Shown here piece after piece: positions 1 through 6,259 of a DNA stretch of 7,686 nucleotides. Below the pieces are notes generated by a model. The model did not search any database, was not told the origin of the DNA, and saw only the letters and a list, made by a program, of their open reading frames with translations. The position numbers and the translations under genes are program-made. This DNA is from Chloroflexota bacterium (GTDB lineage: Bacteria > Chloroflexota > Anaerolineae > DTPP01): positions 1-7,686 of the forward strand of contig JAAYZY010000291.1 of the NCBI GenBank assembly GCA_012514615.1, in the 5' to 3' direction. Every line of letters begins with the position of its first letter. The stretch's first letter is position 1.

Positions 1-583
1 CCAGGGCTAGCTCCACCAAGCCCACCGAGATCAGGAAGAAGACCATGCCGATGAAGAAGTAAGTTGGCACGGCGAAGATGCGCCCGGATTCCCGCACGCC
101 CCGCAGGTTGATCAGCGTGACGGCCAAGATCGCCGTCAAGGCCAGCTCCACCCGCAGTGGGTAGAGAGCAGGGAAGGCTGAGGTCACAGCAGCGATCCCC
201 GCCGACGTGCTCACCGCCACCGTGAGGACGTAGTCAGTGAGGAGCGCAGCGCCGGCCACCAGGCCGGGCAGCATGCCCAGGTTCTCCCGGGCCACAGTGT
301 AAGCCCCCCCACCCCCGGGGTAAGCATGCACCGTCTGGTAGTACGAAGCCACCACTACCACCACCAACAGGGAGATGGCCAGCGCCACCGGCCCCGACAG
401 AGCCAGCGCCCCGGAACCGGCCAACACCAGTACTAGCAGGATCTCCTCGGTGGCATAGGCGGTGGAAGACAGCGCGTCGGAAGCCAAGACGGCCAACGCC
501 CGCACGTTGCTCAGCTTCTCGTCGGCCAACTGCTTGGTGGCCAGCGGGCTACCCAACAGGAACCGTTTCAACTCTCGCAGCAT
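1..583 (-). CDS. kimA: KimA-like APC-superfamily potassium/amino-acid permease, N-terminal part (cut by window edge)
   Basis: An integral inner-membrane transporter of which only the first 194 codons are present; the rest lies beyond position 1. The reading frame stays open from ATG 583 to the edge. It contains the family hallmarks SDALSSTAYATEE (about residues 35-47), HAYPGGGGAYTVARENLG (86-103) and LLTDYVLTVAVSTSAG (114-129), plus about five hydrophobic segments (about 47-63, 66-84, 107-127, 145-160, 172-194). From memory, these align without gaps to Bacillus subtilis KimA (YdaO), a high-affinity proton-coupled K+ importer. D36, Y43, D117 and Y118, which I recall as K+-site residues of KimA, fall at the same positions here. 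The start is supported by GAGGG 9 bases upstream (593-597). Potassium transport is inferred; an amino-acid permease of the same superfamily is the alternative. A C-terminal universal-stress-type domain, found in some relatives, cannot be checked here. Confidence 0.85.
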   Translation of the reverse strand, partial: MLRELKRFLLGSPLATKQLADEKLSNVRALAVLASDALSSTAYATEEILLVLVLAGSGALALSGPVALAISLLVVVVVASYYQTVHAYPGGGGAYTVARENLGMLPGLVAGAALLTDYVLTVAVSTSAGIAAVTSAFPALYPLRVELALTAILAVTLINLRGVRESGRIFAVPTYFFIGMVFFLISVGLVELAL

Positions 584-592
584 CGAACAGTA

Positions 593-617
593 CCCTCACC
601 CTCCCGCTACTGCGGGA
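593..617 (-). promoter_or_regulatory. RBS and adjacent hairpin before the KimA-like gene
   Basis: Just upstream of ATG 583 the minus strand carries GAGGG (593-597, 9-base spacing), which is the likely ribosome-binding site. Immediately before it is a perfect 6-bp stem with a 4-base loop (602-607 pairing with 612-617; TCCCGC/GCGGGA). The hairpin's 3' arm runs into a GGGAGGG purine stretch, so the fold could influence access to the RBS. That regulatory role is inference; only the base pairing is seen. Confidence 0.35.
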
Positions 618-740
618 CCAAGCCCTGCCCAGCCGCTGGCCGTTGGGGAGACCCGAAGCCAGGAACCAGGCCCTCCGCCACTGGGAACGCCGGCAGAGGA
701 TGGGCGCGCATGCCGAAACGTCAGGCGCTCAGCTCACGGG

Positions 741-935
741 TTAGCAGGTGGAGGGCGGGGGCCAGACGTCAGATCGGTAGGGGTAGCAGGGGCGTGTGAC
801 GGCCGCCCAGACATACTGCCCACGGTGGGGCTGCCCATAGCCCACCAGGTCAGGCAGTGTGGAGACGCCCAGGCCCAGCAGGCCCCCAGCCTGGCCGGCA
901 TGCCACCCTGACGCCAACACCACAGGTTGAATCAT
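741..935 (-). CDS. Possible small ORF, 64 aa, unrecognised
   Basis: An ORF of 64 codons (MIQPVVLASG... ending PPPSTC) lies in the otherwise gene-free stretch between clpX and the KimA-like gene, on the same strand as both. Support: it is preceded by a good Shine-Dalgarno-like GAGAGGGG with 8 bases of spacing, its third codon positions are mostly G or C, and it does not lie opposite a real gene. Against: I recognise no family, it is rich in Gly, Pro, Trp and Tyr, and it overlaps a strong hairpin (815-858), so the sequence may instead be structured RNA. It has two Cys residues, one at the very C terminus, and no clear membrane segment or signal peptide. It could be a leader peptide for the downstream transporter, a decayed gene or chance. 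Confidence 0.2.
   Translation of the reverse strand: MIQPVVLASGWHAGQAGGLLGLGVSTLPDLVGYGQPHRGQYVWAAVTRPCYPYRSDVWPPPSTC
815..858. other. Long imperfect hairpin in the clpX-kimA intergenic region
   Basis: Two nested perfect 6-bp stems form one 44-base structure: ACTGCC (815-820) pairs with GGCAGT (853-858), and GGTGGG (824-829) pairs with CCCACC (841-846). An asymmetric internal loop of 3 and 6 bases separates them and an 11-base loop closes the top. Neither strand has a T-run after it, so it does not look like a simple intrinsic terminator. It may be part of a structured 5' leader of the KimA-like gene, or a fold inside the possible small ORF it overlaps. Confidence 0.4.
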
Positions 936-983
936 TGGGTCTGCCCCTCTCTCGTCGCCACGTGCCGACGACCGGAAACAACG

Positions 984-1027
984 CGCCCCTGCCAAGCGCC
1001 AGGCGCAACGCCCGGCCGGCAGGGGCG
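984..1027 (-). terminator. Terminator-like inverted repeat after clpX
   Basis: Ten bases after the clpX stop codon, a perfect 10-bp stem (GGCAGGGGCG at 1018-1027 with CGCCCCTGCC at 984-993) encloses 24 bases that contain a smaller GGCG-TTG-CGCC hairpin. The minus strand continues as CGTTGTTTCC, a weak U-rich tract. Position and stem strength fit transcription termination of the tig-clpP-clpX operon before the KimA-like gene. The poor U-tract leaves the possibility of an mRNA 3'-end stabiliser. Confidence 0.6.
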
Positions 1028-1037
1028 TCTCGCTCGG

Positions 1038-2330
1038 CTACGCGATCTCTGCCAGCTCGCCCTCTTCCGACGAGTGGTCGGAGCGGGTGACCAACAGAGG
1101 GGAGGTGCGTTTGCGGATCGTGTCGGCGCTGACGACGCACTTGACCACGTCAGGCCGCGAGGGGATCTCGTACATGACATCCAGCAGCGTCTCTTCAAGG
1201 ATGGTGCGCAACCCCCGCGCCCCGGTGCGGCGCCCCAAGGCCTGGCTGGCCGCCGCGTCCAGCGCGTCGTCGGTGAAGACCAGCTCCACATCGTCCAGCG
1301 CGAAGAGCCGCTGGAACTGCTTCACCAGGGCGTTCTTGGGCTGGGTCAAGATGGCGATGAGCGCCTCCCGATCCAGCGGCTCGACGCTCACGGTCACGGG
1401 CAGGCGACCGACAAACTCCGGGATCATGCCGAACTGCAGCAGGTCTTCAGGCGTCACCTGGCGGAACAGGTCGGCCGTCTCCGCCTCTTTGCTCTGGCTG
1501 GCCTTGGCCGACGTGAAGCCCACTCGGCCCTTGGTGCCAATCCGCTCGGCGATGATCTTGGGCAGGGCGTCGAACGCCCCACCGCAGAGGAAGAGGACGT
1601 TACGGGTGTCGATGCGCAGGAACTCCTGCTGGGGGTGCTTACGCCCGCCTTGCGGCGGCACGTTGGCCACCGTCCCTTCGATGATCTTCAGCAGGGCTTG
1701 CTGCACCCCTTCGCCGGAGACGTCTCGGGTGATGGAGGGGTTATCGCCGCTCTTGCGGGCGCTCTTGTCGATCTCGTCAATGTAGACGATGCCCCGTTCG
1801 GCGCGGGCGATGTCGTAGTCCGCCGCCTGGATCAGGTGCAGCAGGATGTTCTCCACATCCTCGCCCACGTAGCCCGCCTCGGTGAGGGCCGTGGCGTCCG
1901 CGATGGTGAATGGCACATCCAGGATCCGCGCCAAGGTCTGCGCCAGCAGCGTCTTGCCGCAGCCGGTGGGGCCCATGAGCAAGATGTTGCTCTTCTGCAG
2001 CTCCACATCGTCGAACTGGGTGCCCGAGGCAATGCGTTTGTAGTGGTTGTAGACAGCCACCGAGAGCACCTTCTTGGCTCTCTCCTGACCCACCACATAC
2101 TCATTGAGCTGCTCGTAGATCTTGCGCGGCGGGATCGTCTCCAGGGTGAACTCCGTCTGACCACCAGGCGTCTGGCTGCCTCGCTCCTCGTTGAGGATCT
2201 CCTGACAGAGGCCCACGCATTCATCGCAGATGTAGACGCCCTCTGGCCCAGAGATGATGCGGGTCACCTCTTCCTGGGGACGCTGGCAGAACGAACAGCG
2301 CACGGACTTGGAACGGGCGGCGCTGGACAT
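1038..2330 (-). CDS. clpX: ATP-dependent Clp protease ATP-binding subunit ClpX
   Basis: AAA+ unfoldase of 430 residues, the usual family length. Its hexamer recognises tagged or misfolded cytoplasmic proteins, unfolds them and threads them into ClpP. Visible motifs in order: N-terminal zinc-binding domain with C12-x2-C15 and C35-x2-C38; Walker A GPTGCGKT (120-127); pore loop GYVG (153-156); Walker B IVYIDEID (181-188); RKH pore loop (230-232); ClpP-docking loop VGF (270-272), where IGF is the common form; arginine finger in PEFVGRLP (304-311, R309); sensor-2 GARGLR (370-375). The start is ATG 2330, with AGGAG 7 bases upstream overlapping the clpP stop codon (TAAGGAG). Only 11 bases separate it from clpP, so the two are translationally close in one operon. 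It is the last gene of the operon and is followed by a terminator-like repeat. The C-terminal tail is short and acidic. Confidence 0.98.
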   Translation of the reverse strand: MSSAARSKSVRCSFCQRPQEEVTRIISGPEGVYICDECVGLCQEILNEERGSQTPGGQTEFTLETIPPRKIYEQLNEYVVGQERAKKVLSVAVYNHYKRIASGTQFDDVELQKSNILLMGPTGCGKTLLAQTLARILDVPFTIADATALTEAGYVGEDVENILLHLIQAADYDIARAERGIVYIDEIDKSARKSGDNPSITRDVSGEGVQQALLKIIEGTVANVPPQGGRKHPQQEFLRIDTRNVLFLCGGAFDALPKIIAERIGTKGRVGFTSAKASQSKEAETADLFRQVTPEDLLQFGMIPEFVGRLPVTVSVEPLDREALIAILTQPKNALVKQFQRLFALDDVELVFTDDALDAAASQALGRRTGARGLRTILEETLLDVMYEIPSRPDVVKCVVSADTIRKRTSPLLVTRSDHSSEEGELAEIA

Positions 2331-2341
2331 GGAATCGCTCC

Positions 2342-2995
2342 TTACTCCGCGCCCTCGGCCGCGCCCGGGGCCGCGGGAGACGCCACATCGTCTTCCTCAA
2401 AGAGGGACTCGCCCAGCACCTTATCGACGATGCCGTACTCCACAGCCCGCTGCGCGGTCATGTAGTAGTCGCGGTCGAAGTCCTTGGCGATGCGTTCGAC
2501 AGTCTGACCGGTGTGCTTGGCCAGCAGCCGCTGCAGCATACGCTGCATGCGCAACAGCTCGTTCAACTGGATCTCCACGTCCGGGGCGTACCCCCGGGCG
2601 CCGCCCCCGGCCGGGTGCATGTGCACCGTGGCGTGGGGCAGGGCATAACGGCGGCCCTTGGTGCCCGCGGCCAGCAGCACCGTGCCCATGCTGGCCGTCC
2701 AGTCCACGGCGATGGTAGAGACCGGCGCTTTGAGGAGCTGGATCGTATCGTACACGGCCAGGCCGGGGTAGATCTCCCCACCGGGCGAGTTGATGTAGAG
2801 CGCAATCTCACGCTCGCTGTCTTCACGATCCAGGTACAAGAGCTGGGCCACGATCAGGTTGGCCACCTGGTCGTTGATCGGCGTCCCCAGGTAGATGATC
2901 CGTTCCTTGAGCAGAAGCGAGTAGATGTCGTAGGCGCGTTCGCCGCGGCCGCTGCTCTCGATGACCATCGGGATCAGGTTCTTCGGTGTGTCCAT
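2342..2995 (-). CDS. clpP: ATP-dependent Clp protease proteolytic subunit ClpP
   Basis: Serine peptidase of 217 residues that assembles into a two-ring tetradecamer and degrades substrates fed in by ClpX. The catalytic triad is visible: Ser102 in WTASMG, His127 in HMHPAGGG and Asp176 in DRDYYMTA. The INSPGG oxyanion-region motif is at 69-74. The segment after the catalytic His reads HPAGGG, where most ClpPs have HQPxGG; the alignment length is unchanged. The C-terminal tail (about 200-217) is acidic, then Ala-rich. I chose ATG 2995 because GAAGGGG precedes it with 9 bases of spacing; an in-frame TTG at 3016 would add seven residues but has no comparable RBS. It is the middle gene of tig-clpP-clpX, 38 bases after tig. 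It may be one of several ClpP paralogues in the genome. Confidence 0.96.
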   Translation of the reverse strand: MDTPKNLIPMVIESSGRGERAYDIYSLLLKERIIYLGTPINDQVANLIVAQLLYLDREDSEREIALYINSPGGEIYPGLAVYDTIQLLKAPVSTIAVDWTASMGTVLLAAGTKGRRYALPHATVHMHPAGGGARGYAPDVEIQLNELLRMQRMLQRLLAKHTGQTVERIAKDFDRDYYMTAQRAVEYGIVDKVLGESLFEEDDVASPAAPGAAEGAE

Positions 2996-3033
2996 GGTTC
3001 TCAGCCCCTTCCCCAACCCGGAGGCCGGTTGGC

Positions 3034-4383
3034 CTACGCCTGCTCGCCTTCTGCCTGCTGCTCTTGGGCGGGCGTCGCTGCAGCTGGCGGCGCATCCTCG
3101 CCTTTGGCCACGCGCACCAAGAACTCCATGGTCGCGCCCGGGCGCAGCATGGCGTTGGCCAACTGCCGCCCATCAGGCGAAGCCATCAGCGAGCGCATCC
3201 TTTGGTTCTCGTCACCCTCGCCGGCCGACGAGAGCATCCCCTGCACCAGGGCGTCGATCTCCTCGTCCTTGGCCTGCACCTGCTCCACATCGCCCAGCTT
3301 CTCCAGCAGCAAGCGCTCCACCAGCCGCTGCTCTGCCCCCGGCTTGAGTCCGTTGCGGTAGCTCTCCAGCGTCGTCTTCATCATGCCCAGGTAGATCGCC
3401 AGGCTGAAGCCCTGTTCCTTCAGCCGCTGCTCCTGCGAGCGCAGCATGGAATCCAGCTCTTGCTCCACGGCCGCCGGCGGGAACTGCACCTTGCTCTGGG
3501 CCTGCAGCGCTTCCATCACCTTGTGGCGGTACTCACCCTCGGCCTCTTCCTGCGCCTGCGCCAAGAGCCGCTGCTGCACCTCAGCCCGCAAGGCGTCTAG
3601 CGTCTCATAGTCGCCTTCCAGCTTGGCCAGATCGTCATCGATGGCCGGCGTCTGCCGCACCGAGACCTCGGTGACCTCGGCTTCGCACGTCACCGGCTTG
3701 CCGGCGCGTTCCTTGTCCCCCGAGTCTTCGGGGAAGGTCAGGGTGAAGGTCTTGGCCTCCCCGACGGCCATGCCCAGCAGCTCTTCGTGGAAGCCCGGCA
3801 GGGGGTAGGCAGAGCCCAGGCGCACCACCAGGCTGCGGCCTTGGGCGTTGAACACCTCCTGCCCATCCTCGGTGTGCCCTTCCAGGTTCAGCTTGACCAG
3901 GTCGCCCTCGGCCACCACCCCGTCTTTCGCTTCCCAAGAGCCGTACTTGTCGGCGATGCTTTGCAGCGTCTCTTCCACCTTGTCGTCCGGCACCGTGGGC
4001 TCTTGCCAGTCTACCTGGATGGAACGGTAGTCGCCCAGTTCCACTGTGGGCGGCAGGGGTACCCGCATCCGCAGCACCGGCGGATCGGACTCGCTCACCT
4101 CCTCCAGGACGCCAGCGGCAAACGGCTCGATCTCCGTCTCGTTCAGCGCCTGCTCGTAGAGGGTCGGGGCCAAGGCGTCCAGGGCCTCCTCCTGCACCGC
4201 TTCCTTACCGAACATGCTGATGACCATGTGGTAGGGGGCCTTCCCCTTGCGGAAGCCGGGCACGTTGGCCTTCTGAGAGATGCGCCGCGCCGCGGCCTTC
4301 ATCGCCTTGTCCATCTCCCCGCTGTCAATCGCAATGTGCAGGAGGACTTCACGTCCTTCCGTCGGTTCTGTTGTGACCTTCAA
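3034..4383 (-). CDS. tig: Trigger factor, ribosome-associated chaperone and peptidyl-prolyl isomerase
   Basis: Protein of 449 residues that docks beside the ribosomal exit tunnel and shields nascent chains. Domains in order: N-terminal ribosome-binding domain (about 1-115) with the signature VPGFRKGKAP (41-50), whose GFRKGK loop contacts the ribosome; FKBP-type isomerase domain (about 155-242), opening near VAEGDLVKLNLEG; and a helical C-terminal chaperone domain (about 245-428), followed by an Ala/Pro/Gln/Glu-rich tail. The start is taken as TTG 4383 (reading LKVTTEP, as in homologues that begin [MV]KVTTE), with AGGAG 11 bases upstream. In-frame codons further upstream would add non-homologous residues and reach into the -10 element. 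It is first in the tig-clpP-clpX operon and is transcribed from the promoter at 4439-4469. The TTG start probably lowers translation. Confidence 0.96.
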   Translation of the reverse strand: MKVTTEPTEGREVLLHIAIDSGEMDKAMKAAARRISQKANVPGFRKGKAPYHMVISMFGKEAVQEEALDALAPTLYEQALNETEIEPFAAGVLEEVSESDPPVLRMRVPLPPTVELGDYRSIQVDWQEPTVPDDKVEETLQSIADKYGSWEAKDGVVAEGDLVKLNLEGHTEDGQEVFNAQGRSLVVRLGSAYPLPGFHEELLGMAVGEAKTFTLTFPEDSGDKERAGKPVTCEAEVTEVSVRQTPAIDDDLAKLEGDYETLDALRAEVQQRLLAQAQEEAEGEYRHKVMEALQAQSKVQFPPAAVEQELDSMLRSQEQRLKEQGFSLAIYLGMMKTTLESYRNGLKPGAEQRLVERLLLEKLGDVEQVQAKDEEIDALVQGMLSSAGEGDENQRMRSLMASPDGRQLANAMLRPGATMEFLVRVAKGEDAPPAAATPAQEQQAEGEQA

Positions 4384-4438
4384 AGCCTTGCTTTCTCCTT
4401 TCACGTTCCTGGCCCACGCCCGGCGGCATGGCTGAAGC

Positions 4439-4469
4439 ATTATAGCACAACCTGCGGCCTGGCGCACAA
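4439..4469 (-). promoter_or_regulatory. Extended -10 sigma-70-type promoter of tig-clpP-clpX
   Basis: The minus strand reads TGcTATAAT: a perfect -10 (TATAAT, 4439-4444) with the extended TGn element. A weak -35, TTGTGC (4464-4469), lies 19 bases upstream, longer than the ideal 17. Transcription should start near 4430-4433, giving a leader of about 50 bases before TTG 4383. The heptamer GTTGTGC occurs twice here as a direct repeat (4445-4451 and 4464-4470), a possible operator. Confidence 0.7.
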
Positions 4470-4492
4470 CTGCCCCCAGGGCCCGGGGCGCC
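4461..4492 (-). terminator. Weak GC-rich hairpin after the nitroreductase gene
   Basis: Shortly after the nitroreductase stop, GCCCC (4472-4476) can pair with GGGGC (4485-4489), and flanking GGC (4461-4463) with GCC (4490-4492). There is no U-tract, and it overlaps the -35 region of the tig promoter, so this is only a candidate terminator. Confidence 0.2.
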
Positions 4493-4494
4493 GC

Positions 4495-5055
4495 CTACAA
4501 CCCCTCCACGCGGTTGCGGAAGGCGATCTGCTCCAGCGGCAGGCGCTCGGGGCGCGCCTGTTCCCAGCCGATCTGCTTCTCGGTGAGCAACGGGCTCAGC
4601 GTCTGAGAGTGCCGACCCACCACTACCAGGGTAATGGCCGTGTATTCTTCCGGGATCCCTAAGATCTCCTTGACCCGTTCGTGGTTGTAGCCGCCGATGG
4701 GGTGGGCCACCAAGCCCAACTCTGTGGCCCGCAGGATGAGGAACGCTGTCCCCATGCCCACGTCGAACAAGGCGTATTCCCGTCCCTTGATCTGGCAGTC
4801 CAGGTCGCTCTTGGTAAACGGCACCACGATCATGGAGGCCTGCTGGACCCAGGTGTTGGTCTTGCTCAGCGCGCCGAACAGCTCCTGCAGCACAGCCGGA
4901 GCGTCCGCAAAGACGAAACGCCACGGCTGGTTGTTGAAGCACGAGGGGGCTAGCGAGGCCGCCTCGGCCAGGTCGCGCACCAACTCATCGGTGATCTCCA
5001 CCGGGTCAAGCGAGCGGTAGGCCCGCCGGGTTTCGATCGCTTTGCGCACATCCAC
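4495..5055 (-). CDS. Nitroreductase-family FMN oxidoreductase
   Basis: Protein of 186 residues, normal for the small single-domain nitroreductase family. Members are cytoplasmic FMN-binding homodimers that use NAD(P)H to reduce nitro groups, quinones or related acceptors. Visible features: N-terminal phosphate-binding cluster ETRRAYRS (8-15); APSCFNNQPWRFVF (36-49), the conserved PSxxNxQPWRF segment; and a C-terminal FMN-binding stretch GLVAHPIGGYNHERVKEILGIP (about 114-135), leading into a final beta strand ITLVVVG. The start is GTG 5055, preceded by GGAGG with 8 bases of spacing. An extension further upstream in this frame would have no family similarity. The physiological substrate cannot be read from the sequence. 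The gene stands alone between the Thr-Pro protein gene and the tig promoter, on the same strand. Confidence 0.93.
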   Translation of the reverse strand: MDVRKAIETRRAYRSLDPVEITDELVRDLAEAASLAPSCFNNQPWRFVFADAPAVLQELFGALSKTNTWVQQASMIVVPFTKSDLDCQIKGREYALFDVGMGTAFLILRATELGLVAHPIGGYNHERVKEILGIPEEYTAITLVVVGRHSQTLSPLLTEKQIGWEQARPERLPLEQIAFRNRVEGL

Positions 5056-5142
5056 GGTGTTTCCCTCCCGGTCATCCCCTCGTCGCTCAGCACAGAGCCG
5101 TAATCCGAGGGCTTCGTCCTTTGCACGATTTACCGCCCCACC

Positions 5143-5170
5143 CCGCAACGTCAGGCGCAGGGCGTTGCGG
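5143..5170 (-). terminator. Inverted repeat directly after the Thr-Pro protein gene
   Basis: Starting at the base after the stop codon, an 8-bp perfect stem (CGTTGCGG at 5163-5170 with CCGCAACG at 5143-5150) encloses a 12-base loop. No U-tract follows on the minus strand (GGGTGGGG). Its position suggests a transcription end or 3' mRNA protection between this gene and the nitroreductase gene. Confidence 0.4.
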
Positions 5171-6223
5171 TCAGTCCCGTCGGCGCAGCCACCACTGCAC
5201 GCCGTTGAAAGCTGCCACCACCCCCAACCAGACCCCCACCAACACCAACAGGCCGCTGCCTCCTGGCAACGCCCCCGGCGCAGCCTGAGACCGCGCCGGG
5301 GGCTGGGCGGCCACGGCCGGCGGCGGGGCTGCTGCAGCCTGGGCCACCACAATGACCGGCGTGCCCGTGGGCCGCGGCGTCGGGGTGTCGGCCGGCGTGT
5401 GGGTGGCCGTAGGCGTGGGCGTCTCCGTCACCGTAGGCGTTGCCGTCGGCGTAGGCGTCTCCGTGGGGGTGGCGGTGGACGTCGGCATCTCGCTGGGCGT
5501 CGCCGTGGCCGTGGCCGGCGCAGGCGTGGCGGTGGGAGGCGCGGGTCGGGGCGTATCGGTAGGCAGCACGGACGGTGGGGCGCCCTCGTCTGGGTAGAGG
5601 GCGATCACATCCACGAAGATGTAGTTGCTGCCGGTGCTCTGGTTGTGATCCGTCAGGAAGAAGACGGTCATGTTGGGGCTTTGGGCGCGAGCCCGCACGT
5701 CGATGTTCAGGCCCGGCGGCTGGCGGTTCAGGATGCGGCCATCCCCCCAGTGCATGGGCCCCCAGACCACCGTGGGCGCGTTGGGGTCGGTGCCGCCGGT
5801 GGGGTCCAGCCCCAACTGCCGCCCAAAGGTATGGGGCACGTTGGGCCCGCCCCAGCCCACGCTGGCGCGGTAGCCAGCGCCGGGCGTCACCGTCACTTGG
5901 GTGTAGATGCCGGCTTTGAACGTCCCCCCATCGCTCCACATGCGCAGGCTGGGCGCGCCCCACACCGTATCGGTGTCTTGCATGAAGCTCAGGTCCCCGC
6001 TAAGGACGAACGCCGTCCAGCCGGTGGGGATCTGCCGAGGCGGGCTGCCGTAGAACGTGTCGAAGTCACAGACGTCCCGCGGGATGATGTTCGGTGGGTT
6101 GCAGGGGTCAGAAGCGGCGGCCGGCTGGGCCAGCCCCGCCCAGACGCCCCACGCCAATGCTGTCGCCAGCCCCAGCATCCCCAGAATTCGCTTTCGTCCG
6201 TGTGCCAATCTCGTCGCCTCCAT
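5171..6223 (-). CDS. Secreted, membrane-anchored protein with beta-rich ectodomain and Thr-Pro stalk
   Basis: Predicted exported protein of 350 residues; I recognise no named family. Order: basic n-region and hydrophobic core (about 9-34) with an AxA-type cleavage site (PAAA before S38); an extracellular domain (38-216) rich in Gly, Trp and aromatic beta-strand patterns, for example TGWTAFVLSGDLSF (67-80) and AGIYTQVTVTPGAGYRASVGW (104-124), which suggests a jelly-roll or carbohydrate-binding-like fold; a Thr-Pro-rich stalk (217-289); an Ala/Pro linker (295-318); then LPGGSG, a hydrophobic helix (about 325-343) and RRR near the C terminus. It is thus probably displayed outside the membrane on a rigid, perhaps glycosylated stalk. 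C41 and C52 could form a disulfide. The start is uncertain by five residues: ATG 6223 sits 8 bases after the -10 (leaderless), whereas in-frame TTG 6208 has GGAGG 8 bases upstream. Function unknown; ligand binding is inferred from the fold guess only. Confidence 0.85.
   Translation of the reverse strand: MEATRLAHGRKRILGMLGLATALAWGVWAGLAQPAAASDPCNPPNIIPRDVCDFDTFYGSPPRQIPTGWTAFVLSGDLSFMQDTDTVWGAPSLRMWSDGGTFKAGIYTQVTVTPGAGYRASVGWGGPNVPHTFGRQLGLDPTGGTDPNAPTVVWGPMHWGDGRILNRQPPGLNIDVRARAQSPNMTVFFLTDHNQSTGSNYIFVDVIALYPDEGAPPSVLPTDTPRPAPPTATPAPATATATPSEMPTSTATPTETPTPTATPTVTETPTPTATHTPADTPTPRPTGTPVIVVAQAAAAPPPAVAAQPPARSQAAPGALPGGSGLLVLVGVWLGVVAAFNGVQWWLRRRD
5357..5575 (-). repeat. Low-complexity Thr-Pro coding repeat (stalk)
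   Basis: Degenerate in-frame repeats encode TPTPTATPT-like units (residues 217-289 of the secreted protein). The DNA alternates GGCGT/CGGCG/TCTCC-like units on the plus strand without an exact repeat period, so the repetition is conserved at protein rather than DNA level. Such stalks are typical of surface proteins in Chloroflexota and can change length by slippage. Confidence 0.8.
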
Positions 6224-6231
6224 TGGGATGG

Positions 6232-6259
6232 AGTATACCAGCTTCTGGGGCGACGGCAA
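6232..6259 (-). promoter_or_regulatory. Extended -10 promoter of the Thr-Pro protein gene
   Basis: The minus strand has TGgTATACT: -10 TATACT (6232-6237) with extended TGn, and a moderate -35, TTGCCG (6254-6259), 16 bases upstream. The -10 ends 8 bases before ATG 6223, so the transcript would begin at or within a few bases of that ATG. If TTG 6208 is the real start, the leader would be about 15 bases and contain GGAGG. Confidence 0.6.

Noticed and set aside
718..743. ydaO-type c-di-AMP riboswitch before the KimA-like gene
   Set aside because: Only a short match (AACCCGT-AGCT on the minus strand) was found. The other conserved blocks (GGGGAACCC-like and GGGTGAATC-like) are missing, so it is not annotated, though a model search is worthwhile.
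927..2465. Long plus-strand open frame (512 codons) opposite clpX
   Set aside because: It is antisense to clpX, whose AAA+ motifs are unmistakable. Long antisense frames are expected opposite GC-rich genes, and its translation resembles no protein family.
4384..4467. Longer trigger factor starting 28 codons upstream
   Set aside because: The extra residues show no homology, and this start and the in-frame ATG at 4438-4440 lie within or upstream of the promoter -10, so they would not be transcribed from it.
4384..4494. HrcA/CIRCE operator (TTAGCACTC-N9-GAGTGCTAA) at the tig promoter
   Set aside because: No such inverted repeat is present; only the unrelated GTTGTGC direct repeat was seen.
714..5158. 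GCGCCTGACGTTNCGG occurring upstream of kimA (minus, about 714-728) and again near 5144-5158
   Set aside because: A 15-of-16 match between two sites is about what chance gives in a GC-rich window of this size. The second copy overlaps the terminator-like repeat, so a shared regulatory site is not supported.
5352..5597. Plus-strand Gly-Val repeat protein (81 codons)
   Set aside because: It is the reverse complement of the Thr-Pro stalk codons; ACN-CCN read antisense gives GGN-NGT repeats.
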